Origin: Bacteriovoracaceae bacterium UBA4096
Lineage (GTDB): Bacteria; Bdellovibrionota; Bacteriovoracia; Bacteriovoracales; Bacteriovoracaceae
Direction: 5' to 3'
NCBI GenBank assembly: GCA_002381945.1
Contig: DFXY01000012.1
Location: 59,275-72,677, forward strand
Length of the DNA: 13,403 bases
Shown here: piece after piece, positions 6,253 through 12,142 of the stretch
Layout: each line of letters opens with the position of its first letter
How positions within the stretch are numbered: position 1 is the first letter of the stretch
The notes under the pieces: model-generated
The model's input: the letters and a program-made list of their open reading frames with translations, nothing else
Told to the model about the DNA's origin: nothing
The model's database searches: none
Program-made: the position numbers and the translations under genes

Positions 6253-7931
6253 AGAGTTTTCAAAAACTCTATGAGCTCAAGCTTTTGCGCTTTGGTATAA
6301 ATTTCTTTACCTTCTTTGATGAAAATTCGTTCATCATGGCCTTTATTGGAAAGACCTTCCTTGCGGCTATCAAAAACATATTCCTTATCTTTTTTCCACT
6401 CTTGAGGAACTGCTGTCCCCAGAGGATATCCTACACACTCATGATCAAAATCCGTCGCCTTATTAATCGCCGGGCCTGCAATATACGTTACTGGACGCTT
6501 CTTACCCGGAGTAAGAAGGGCACATAGATTTGGTATTGAATTGTTGTGAAAATATGGCCAGCGAGACCAAATTCCATCCAGTGGTGGGGGAACATAACCT
6601 GTTTGAGGTTCAACCACAGTTCCTATGGCCTTAGAAATCGCCAGCCGATTTAAGTCGTGAGCAAACTCTTTCATCCCCAGATAGCGTCCGGGATCTGTTC
6701 CTACATTTTTGACAGGAGTTTTGGTATGGTAAGTCACTTTTATGTTTTGAATCAGCTCAGTCGCACTTAACTTAGATGCATTCGGTAGTGACCAACCTTT
6801 TTCATAGGTCCCATGGCATTTTTGACATGACTGAATGAAGTGTTTCTCGCCTCGTTTTGCTCTGTTTATGTCTATAGAATGAACTCCAAAAAATTTTTCA
6901 TAACGAGGGGGCCTGCTGGCAAAAACAGCTGCGGTTAAAGCATTGATCGTTTCCTGACTTTCATTCATCCATTTTTCAAGTTCAATCAAATCTGTTCCAC
7001 GGCCAATCTCATTCCATAAAAAATTGGTATGAACCGGATTCCCAGATACGATTGAACCATCTGATAACCAGCGATTCTTATATTTTAAATTCCACCATAC
7101 GGCCGGTTTACTGTCAGCGACCATCTTTTCAAGTTTGTTTCTGCGTGGAAATTTATGAGAGAGGATAGTTCTGGTAGCGTAAGCATCTTCCTTTCTTTTT
7201 GCCAGTGAAAGTGCAACTTGTGCCAGGGAAGTGTCTAGTCCCACGGCAGATGGTTTTTTTATCCCGACATACTTCAGTTGTTTTTTTGCCTTAACCAAGA
7301 TGAGTCTTTCTCCTTCGGTAGCGTTTAAAACATCACGAAAGATAAAACTATTCACGTAAGGCGCGATAGCAGCTCCTTGACGAAAAAATTCATTGGCCCG
7401 AGGGAAACGGTTAGTGAGACCTAAAACCTTAACTCCGAATAAATCTGAAGTATGGCAAGCAGCACATCCGAAAGTGAGTGCTGTTCCCTCGGAAGTTTCC
7501 CGGAGAGTTGTGCCCATTGGGAAAGCTTTTTCATGAATGCTTAATTCTGGGAAAGCATTGGGTGTTTCAGCTTGGGGAGTGAGGGGAAAATCGTGCAGGC
7601 CGAGCCAGTCAAAAACTTCATCCATGCTCTCAAAAGGGGAAACGACTTTGGCCAATTCATAAAGAAGGGCCCTTACAGGGTCACTTGGTTTCGTATCAAA
7701 AAATGTTTTGAGGGGTTCAAATGGAATCATTAACTCAGAAACGGATACTGGATAAATAAAGGCCGCTTTTCTGCCTTTCATCACCGTTTGATGAAATTCT
7801 TCTGGAGATAGGTCATAAAGATTCTCGCGAGGAGAATGAATCTCAGTATCCCTGGACCAATCTGGTAGAGCAAAGGCGGATAAAGAAAAAATACTTGTAA
7901 ATAAAAAAAGTTTAAATATTTCTTTAATCAT
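6249..7931 (-). CDS. Secreted di-haem c-type cytochrome, RoxA-like / cytochrome c peroxidase superfamily
   Basis: A 560-residue exported protein. Residues 1-21 are a signal peptide (Lys3, hydrophobic core, cleavage after AFA). Two haem c attachment motifs are present: CAACH (156-160) and CQKCH (369-373). Toward the C-terminus PPPLDGIWSRWPYFHNNSIP (448-467) followed by LL-x-P-x-x-RP (472-480) and a late FLKTL is a signature of the di-haem RoxA/peroxidase-like group; His462 is a candidate axial ligand. Known relatives include rubber oxygenase RoxA and bacterial di-haem peroxidases acting in the periplasm or outside the cell. Which reaction occurs here is open. The ATG at 7931 is chosen because the signal peptide begins there; only a weak GUGGG lies upstream. 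It is monocistronic as far as seen and tail-to-tail with the FHA gene, overlapping by 4 bp. Confidence 0.83.
   Translation of the reverse strand: MIKEIFKLFLFTSIFSLSAFALPDWSRDTEIHSPRENLYDLSPEEFHQTVMKGRKAAFIYPVSVSELMIPFEPLKTFFDTKPSDPVRALLYELAKVVSPFESMDEVFDWLGLHDFPLTPQAETPNAFPELSIHEKAFPMGTTLRETSEGTALTFGCAACHTSDLFGVKVLGLTNRFPRANEFFRQGAAIAPYVNSFIFRDVLNATEGERLILVKAKKQLKYVGIKKPSAVGLDTSLAQVALSLAKRKEDAYATRTILSHKFPRRNKLEKMVADSKPAVWWNLKYKNRWLSDGSIVSGNPVHTNFLWNEIGRGTDLIELEKWMNESQETINALTAAVFASRPPRYEKFFGVHSIDINRAKRGEKHFIQSCQKCHGTYEKGWSLPNASKLSATELIQNIKVTYHTKTPVKNVGTDPGRYLGMKEFAHDLNRLAISKAIGTVVEPQTGYVPPPLDGIWSRWPYFHNNSIPNLCALLTPGKKRPVTYIAGPAINKATDFDHECVGYPLGTAVPQEWKKDKEYVFDSRKEGLSNKGHDERIFIKEGKEIYTKAQKLELIEFLKTL
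6253..6270. terminator. Possible weak hairpin at the convergent gene ends
   Basis: An inverted repeat agagtttt-ca-aaaactct begins immediately after the FHA stop codon and lies within the last codons of the cytochrome gene. Its 8-bp arms are half AT and no separate T-run follows, so it could at best be a weak bidirectional terminator or a transcription-collision site. The position is suggestive; the strength is not. Confidence 0.3.
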
Positions 7932-8026
7932 CCCACTAGTGTTTCAAAATCGGAGATTAAAGGTCAAGTGAACTAATCTAACTTCGTGATTGGGATTCAG
8001 TGTTACAAAAAAACTATTTTGGTTTG

Positions 8027-8055
8027 TTGACGGGGATTAGGCTTTTCATGATGAT
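8027..8055 (+). promoter_or_regulatory. Candidate sigma-70 promoter for a small RNA
   Basis: TTGACG (8027-8032) and GATGAT (8050-8055) are 17 nt apart on the plus strand. They point into a segment that has no plus-strand gene but ends in a hairpin and T-run. The -35 is near consensus, the -10 only moderate. Confidence 0.35.
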
Positions 8056-8061
8056 GGGTTT

Positions 8062-8132
8062 CGAAATCATTAAGCCATGATTTCACCTCCCAGATCTAAT
8101 AAGGCCATCGTTTTGACCGCGATGGCCTTTTT
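8062..8132 (+). ncRNA. Candidate small RNA, about 70 nt, between the cytochrome and receiver-like genes
   Basis: The segment has the layout of a small RNA. A predicted start near 8062 comes first, then a hairpin with 8-bp arms gaaatcat (8063-8070) and atgatttc (8077-8084) and a 6-nt loop. A single-stranded stretch containing acctccc (8085-8091) follows, which could pair with Shine-Dalgarno sequences. A GC-rich terminator hairpin closes it. No known RNA family is recognised. The minus strand of the same segment can also be read as a leader (see findings), so the call is tentative. Confidence 0.3.
8101..8132 (+). terminator. Intrinsic terminator hairpin, possibly bidirectional
   Basis: Arms aaggccatcg (8101-8110) and cgatggcctt (8120-8129) form a 10-bp stem with a 9-nt loop. 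On the plus strand the stem runs into TTTTT (8128-8132). On the minus strand it directly follows the stop codon of the receiver-like gene but is trailed only by TTATTAG. It may therefore serve both that gene and a plus-strand small RNA. Confidence 0.75.
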
Positions 8133-8772
8133 ACGAAACTTTATTAGATGATTTAATCTTTAAAAGCTCTGCTTTAATTTTTTCAGCATTCAAAGGTAAT
8201 TGATAATACCCATTGGCCCCTGAGATGGTTTTAGCATGGATTTTAGCTTTCTCAGGTGAAATGGCCCGGGCCAGGATGAGGGTTTTTGTCAGAGGAAATT
8301 TCTGTTTGATCTGGGCAGTTAACTGGTTTACGGCCTTAGGATTTACATCGTAATTGAAGACGACTATCTGAAAAGTTTTAGCAGCTAAAAATTTATTCAG
8401 CTCAGGGAGGCTTTTGGCAATTTGGTAATCAAGGCCTTGTGGAAATTGGGCCTTGTTCTTCTCAAAAAAGTCGGATTGGAAATCGAATAGAATGACTGGA
8501 AAAGGAACTTCTTTGGAAGGAGATTTTTCTCGCGCATCCAGAAATTGTTCAGCAAATAATTCGGAATCCTCGCTCAGTTCAATAGCATCTGGCTCCACTA
8601 TAGGGGTCACTTTAGCAGGACGGGCCGCTGCTTCCTTAGAGGGTGACTGATTTACATTAAATTCAAGCTCACTCTCAATATTTGCGAGTTCCTCTTCTTG
8701 TTTGAGCTTCTGCTTTTTCAGAGCATTTAGATCAAGAACAACCGTTGGTTTATCGTCGTCATCAACTGACAT
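8131..8772 (-). CDS. Degenerate receiver-like protein with acidic N-terminal extension
   Basis: A 213-residue, probably cytoplasmic protein. Residues 1-40 are highly charged (four consecutive Asp, then VVLDLNALKKQ and a Lys/Glu helix ending ELEF). Residues 41-88 are a Ser/Pro/Glu-rich linker with SPSKE occurring twice (43-47, 84-88). Residues 91-205 look like a CheY-type alpha/beta receiver fold: FPVILFDFQ (strand 1), FQIVVFNYDVNP (strand 3 and phosphorylation loop), KTLILARA (strand 4) and GANGYYQLPLNAEKI (strand 5 region). The Lys normally before the cis-Pro is replaced (LP), the acidic pair after strand 1 is incomplete and the phospho-acceptor position is unclear. It is probably a pseudo-receiver for protein contacts. 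The start has a strong AGGAAGGAG site. A sigma-28-like promoter lies about 45 bp upstream, back to back with the gene at 8936. Fold assignment is moderate. Confidence 0.7.
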   Translation of the reverse strand: MSVDDDDKPTVVLDLNALKKQKLKQEEELANIESELEFNVNQSPSKEAAARPAKVTPIVEPDAIELSEDSELFAEQFLDAREKSPSKEVPFPVILFDFQSDFFEKNKAQFPQGLDYQIAKSLPELNKFLAAKTFQIVVFNYDVNPKAVNQLTAQIKQKFPLTKTLILARAISPEKAKIHAKTISGANGYYQLPLNAEKIKAELLKIKSSNKVS

Positions 8773-8818
8773 ACGAGGCTCCTTCCTGCATAAAACTAGT
8801 TACAAATATCGTAACACC

Positions 8819-8844
8819 TAATCGGCATTTTTTAGTGACTTTTA
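8819..8844 (-). promoter_or_regulatory. Sigma-28 (FliA)-like promoter for the receiver-like gene
   Basis: On the minus strand TAAA (8844-8841) is followed after 14 nt by GCCGATTA (8826-8819). The FliA consensus is TAAA-N15-GCCGATAA with about one base of spacing tolerance. The -10 element matches 7 of 8. Transcription would start around 8812, giving a 5' leader of about 40 nt that contains the gene's strong ribosome site. Confidence 0.5.
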
Positions 8845-8882
8845 ATTCTATATTCTAAAGGAAAAGTTAAGAAAACTCTAAC

Positions 8883-8910
8883 TAAAGTATAGACCTAAGT
8901 GCTCCGATAA
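8883..8910 (+). promoter_or_regulatory. Sigma-28 (FliA)-like promoter for the 8936 transcription unit
   Basis: TAAAGTAT (8883-8890) and TCCGATAA (8903-8910) are separated by 12 nt. Compared with TAAAGTTT-N11-GCCGATAA each half matches 7 of 8 and the spacer is one base long. Transcription would begin near 8917, leaving a short leader with the AAGGTGG ribosome site before the ATG at 8936. Confidence 0.6.
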
Positions 8911-8935
8911 GTTTCGGGAAAGGTGGTCTTACAAA

Positions 8936-9460
8936 ATGTCATTTGACGACTTAAACCTCGAATTTGAAGACGAGGAAGACTTTAAGAAGAAGAAAAGCGA
9001 TGCTGTTCACGTTGATGTGGACCTGGAATTTCAGTCTCAAGGCCCTACTTCAATCCCTTCACACTCTCGTCCTGTTGGTCAAAGACCTGCACCTCCAGCT
9101 GGTTTACCTGGAAATGTTCAGGCCATGCCGAATCGTCCAATCCCAACCCAGCGTCCAGATCCTGTCATGACTTCCGGATCAAGCGCCATGAAGATCGCTC
9201 CCATTCCCAAAGAGCAAACTAAATCCCACGACACTTTAATGGAGCAAATTCGTAAAATTGAATTTGAGGCAGAAGTCAAAGTGCGGGTGGCCGATTTTAA
9301 AGCTGAGATTTTGGGAGATATTCTGGGTGATTTGAAATTTATGGATCATCAGATTGGGCAATTGCTTGCTCGCATTAATACTAAGCACCCAGATATGAAG
9401 CAGGAAGTGCTTATGATCAAAAAGATACTTGCCGATTTCACTGCAAAAAAACGAAGATAG
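8936..9460 (+). CDS. Acidic / Pro-rich / helical protein of unknown function
   Basis: A 174-residue, probably cytoplasmic protein with three visible zones. Residues 1-35 are strongly acidic with a short Lys cluster and carry two LEF motifs (NLEF at 7-10, DLEF at 29-32). Residues 36-95 are a Pro/Gln/Arg-rich, presumably disordered linker. Residues 98-174 are predicted helical, with a basic tail KKRR. No catalytic motif, signal peptide or membrane segment is seen and I do not recognise a family. The ATG has an AAGGTGG site about 8-9 nt upstream and follows a FliA-like promoter. It is the first gene of a plus-strand unit: the next gene starts 23 bp after its stop. The layout suggests an adaptor or scaffold that binds a partner through the helical domain; that is inference. 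Confidence 0.8.
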   Translation: MSFDDLNLEFEDEEDFKKKKSDAVHVDVDLEFQSQGPTSIPSHSRPVGQRPAPPAGLPGNVQAMPNRPIPTQRPDPVMTSGSSAMKIAPIPKEQTKSHDTLMEQIRKIEFEAEVKVRVADFKAEILGDILGDLKFMDHQIGQLLARINTKHPDMKQEVLMIKKILADFTAKKRR

Positions 9461-9483
9461 TTCATCTAACAAGGATGAACATT

Positions 9484-10308
9484 ATGCGTACCTTCCTATG
9501 CCTTATGGTATTTCTAAGCACCTCTTCTTTTGCCGGTTTTGAAAAGCTCTCTGCCCAGAACCTTAATTTTGAATATAGTGCTCCTTATGGGAAAGGCACT
9601 ATTGAGAAAGTGGGATTAGGTTATTCTCTAAAAGCTGCAGAATCTCCTTATGAAGTCTCAATTGAAAGAACTCATAAGGCCTTTGAAATCACTTCAGATT
9701 TTCTTGATTTTTCCTGGATGAATCCCTACAAGGTTTTTTACAACATGGAGAAATTCGATACTCAGAAAACCTCTTTCAGCATCGGAGGAAGCTCCCACTA
9801 TATCGAAAGTGAGCAAATGCTTATGGTGCCGGAAGGTCGTGGGAAATATCTGGCCCAAAAACTATTGGCAAAATGTGAAGGGAAGGCCAGTGGGGAATTT
9901 AAGATCCGAGTGATGGAAGATTGTAGAACTAAACTTGATGCCAGTATTAAAAGAGTAGAGGTCCCTGCTGATTTTATTCTGTATAAAATACTCTATGAAC
10001 TGCCGCAAATTCCAGGAGAGTTTGATATTCCTGGTGATAATTTCATATTGAGTTCCCGTGATGGAAAATTTAATATGCAGTTATATATCAAATACTACGT
10101 GTATGCAGGACTCAGGGCCCAAGGGCATTTCCAGTACGAAGATAATCACGAGACTCTCGCCATTAAAGTGAATCAAATTAAATTTGGTTTTTTTAATGTG
10201 ACAGGCTTCGTGATGGGTCGGCTTCAGGAGGTGATTAAAAACCCTGATATAAAAATTGATCCACCGTGGATACGTATCAATATTGGGAAACCGAATGAAG
10301 ACAGATAG
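9484..10308 (+). CDS. Exported protein of unknown function
   Basis: A 274-residue protein with a clear signal peptide (MRTFLCLMVFLSTSSFA, cleavage before GFEK). The mature part is rich in beta-prone, alternating polar/hydrophobic stretches and has two cysteines about 18 residues apart (KCEGK and EDCRTK) that could form a disulfide in the periplasm. No other membrane helix is seen and I recognise no family. The frame also has an ATG at 9475, but the AAGGA ribosome site (9471-9475) overlaps it and is ideally spaced, 8 nt, for the ATG at 9484; the signal peptide fits that start as well. It lies 23 bp after the acidic protein gene, and its 3' end overlaps the esterase start by 14 bp, so the three are probably co-transcribed. 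Envelope location is well supported; role is not. Confidence 0.8.
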   Translation: MRTFLCLMVFLSTSSFAGFEKLSAQNLNFEYSAPYGKGTIEKVGLGYSLKAAESPYEVSIERTHKAFEITSDFLDFSWMNPYKVFYNMEKFDTQKTSFSIGGSSHYIESEQMLMVPEGRGKYLAQKLLAKCEGKASGEFKIRVMEDCRTKLDASIKRVEVPADFILYKILYELPQIPGEFDIPGDNFILSSRDGKFNMQLYIKYYVYAGLRAQGHFQYEDNHETLAIKVNQIKFGFFNVTGFVMGRLQEVIKNPDIKIDPPWIRINIGKPNEDR

Positions 10309-10972
10309 ATTGAACCTTGTTGGAATTGAATCCCTGCATGTTGCAGGTGCAGAGTCAGACGTCGGTATTATTTTCCTTCATGGTTATGGCGCTAATATGC
10401 ATGATCTTTTCCCTTTATGGGAACTTTGGCATGCTGATAAATTTAACTGGTATTTTCCAAATGGTGTTCATTCCCTGAACATGGGTTACTACGAGGGTAG
10501 GGCCTGGTTTTCAATTGATATGGAAAAGTTAGAACGCTCAATCCGAGAAGGTACCCAAAGGGATATGAAGGGGACCATCCCACCCGAGTTTGATTCCACT
10601 CTTGCGCAACTTGAACTCTTCGTTCAGGAAGTGTCTAAAAAGCATAAGAAAATTTTGTTAGGAGGTTTTTCTCAAGGAGCGATGTGTGCTTCTCATCTTG
10701 CCATGAATCCTCGGCTTAAAATTGATGGGCTGATCCTGCTCTCGGGAGGACTTCTGGCCGAGGACCGATGCCCGGCTTCCGCGCGCGGAATTCCTTTTTA
10801 TCAATCTCATGGAACTGGAGATCCGATCCTATCAATAGAGGGGGCAAAGGATCTTGAGGAAAAGCTACTTTCTTTTAACTTTACCGGTAAACTTCAAACA
10901 TTTAGCGGAGGGCATGAAATCCCTCCGGTCGTCATTCACGGTGTAAAAAGCTTTATCTCTCAGTTCGCTTAA
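10295..10972 (+). CDS. Alpha/beta-hydrolase, phospholipase/carboxylesterase family
   Basis: A 225-residue serine hydrolase. FLHGYGAN (27-34) supplies the oxyanion-hole segment, GGFSQGAM (123-130) holds the nucleophile Ser126, and GTGDPIL (173-179) and GGHEIPP (205-211) supply Asp176 and His207, a complete triad in the right order. Length and motifs match the small carboxylesterase/acyl-protein thioesterase-like family, which hydrolyses short-chain or lysophospholipid esters or acyl-thioesters. No signal peptide is visible, so it is probably cytoplasmic. The frame can be extended to a TTG at 10256 deep inside the upstream gene, but the ATG at 10295 is preferred: it places the protein start just before the first strand and gives a 14-bp overlap typical of coupled genes. 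It is the last gene of the plus-strand unit, and its stop overlaps that of the convergent gene. Confidence 0.87.
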   Translation: MKTDRLNLVGIESLHVAGAESDVGIIFLHGYGANMHDLFPLWELWHADKFNWYFPNGVHSLNMGYYEGRAWFSIDMEKLERSIREGTQRDMKGTIPPEFDSTLAQLELFVQEVSKKHKKILLGGFSQGAMCASHLAMNPRLKIDGLILLSGGLLAEDRCPASARGIPFYQSHGTGDPILSIEGAKDLEEKLLSFNFTGKLQTFSGGHEIPPVVIHGVKSFISQFA

Positions 10973-11976
10973 TGTCTGAGCAGCAAATGAACCGTGTCTT
11001 CAGTTGAACGTGCAAAACTTTCCTTGATGATCTCAAAGGACTTATTGAAATCCATTCCTCTGACCCCAATGTTGGCACCACAATAACCACCAAAAATATC
11101 TTTGATCTTTCCTATGGACTGGATAGATTCAGGATCTTGAAAAAGATATTTATAATCATTACTGGCAGTAATGAATTCATAACTGAGAGTCAGCATTAAA
11201 GGGGCCGTGAAAGCAAACTGGTTATATAAACCTTCACGCTTTAAGGACATAGATAAAAATAGAGGAACATAGAAATGGTAAATATTACGGTTTAAATGTT
11301 TCACTACTTCTTCAGGATAAAAGAGTTTGCGGTAATGATCTTCCGAACTGTCTAAAATGAGATTGATGGTATCAATGACTCTTCCAACCATTTCTTTATT
11401 GGAGCCAAAGTGTTGATTCCCGGAGATCTGCCCTCTTTCAAGAAAGGCCAGATGCAATTTTCTTAATGAAGTGTCTTGAAAAAGGGTTGCCATGACCATC
11501 GCCGCCATATAGGGCGTTTTAAAATGGGCAAGGGTTACATCCCAGACATTCAACTTCTCTTTTTGGCCGGTAAGATAGTCATAGAGTTGTTGATTGAGGT
11601 CTTTGAGGTACGGCCCGGTTTTTGGATTATTAAGTAAAGAGATCAGATGGCCTTTAAAGGCCACAAATACAAATGAACTAGGTGTCCAATTATTGTTGGG
11701 GCCACGAAGTTTTTTGTTGTCCGATATAATGATGTCATAATCAAGAAGGTTGATCATTTTCTTGACTGCTGCCTTACAAGGCGCCCGATCCCGGTAACTC
11801 ATATAGCGGTTACATCGGTTACTAATAACTGTTGAGAGTGCAAAGTCCCTTAGTGCTTCTTGTTCAGCAATAAATTGCAACAGGCCATTTGCTCGCCGCT
11901 CTGCAGTGTTGTTGCTATTGGCATGAGCAGGAGAGAGGAGGATCAAAAACAGAGGCATCAAGATAAGCATTTTCAT
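10969..11976 (-). CDS. Secreted, mostly helical protein of unknown function
   Basis: A 335-residue protein beginning with a signal peptide (MKMLILMPLFLILLSPAHA, cleavage after Ala19). The mature chain appears mainly alpha-helical, with three widely spaced cysteines (in SNRCNRY, RAPCKAA and GGYCGAN), of which the first two could pair. No catalytic motif, lipobox or transmembrane helix beyond the signal is seen and I do not recognise a family. The ATG at 11976 is followed two codons later by another (11970); neither has a clear ribosome site. It is transcribed alone on the minus strand, away from sucA, and tail to tail with the esterase gene, sharing a 4-bp TTAA that provides both stop codons. 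Export is well supported; function unknown. Confidence 0.78.
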   Translation of the reverse strand: MKMLILMPLFLILLSPAHANSNNTAERRANGLLQFIAEQEALRDFALSTVISNRCNRYMSYRDRAPCKAAVKKMINLLDYDIIISDNKKLRGPNNNWTPSSFVFVAFKGHLISLLNNPKTGPYLKDLNQQLYDYLTGQKEKLNVWDVTLAHFKTPYMAAMVMATLFQDTSLRKLHLAFLERGQISGNQHFGSNKEMVGRVIDTINLILDSSEDHYRKLFYPEEVVKHLNRNIYHFYVPLFLSMSLKREGLYNQFAFTAPLMLTLSYEFITASNDYKYLFQDPESIQSIGKIKDIFGGYCGANIGVRGMDFNKSFEIIKESFARSTEDTVHLLLRH

Positions 11977-12075
11977 TTCATAAAAGTGCTTTAATAGACT
12001 TCAATGGTCAACCGAAAACACTTTCTGGGGCGTAGAGTTAAAATTCTTAGTTCATGAAATATCTGGGTTTTAACA

Positions 12076-12104
12076 TTCACACACTTAGAGCAATGGCCTA
12101 TAAT
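12076..12104 (+). promoter_or_regulatory. Sigma-70 promoter of sucA
   Basis: TTCACA (12076-12081) and a perfect TATAAT (12099-12104) are exactly 17 nt apart, 5 of 6 and 6 of 6 matches to consensus. Transcription would start near 12111, leaving a leader of about 32 nt. This predicts strong, constitutive-type expression of the TCA-cycle gene. Confidence 0.75.
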
Positions 12105-12142
12105 ATGCTCAATCAATAAACCCCTTTCATGAGCTAATTTTT

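Noticed and set aside
8050..8070. A tRNA T-arm look-alike (GGGTTTCGAAATC) in the intergenic gap.
   Set aside because: No acceptor stem, anticodon arm or D-arm can be built around it at tRNA distances, and the surrounding bases fold better as the hairpin described.
10256..10294. An N-terminal extension of the esterase from a TTG start.
   Set aside because: It would overlap the previous gene by 53 bp, uses a rare start and adds residues before the first strand that are not typical of the family.
12054..12119. A 21-codon open frame beginning ATG AAA TAT upstream of sucA.
   Set aside because: It has no ribosome site and overlaps the strong promoter elements of sucA, so it would not lie wholly on that mRNA.
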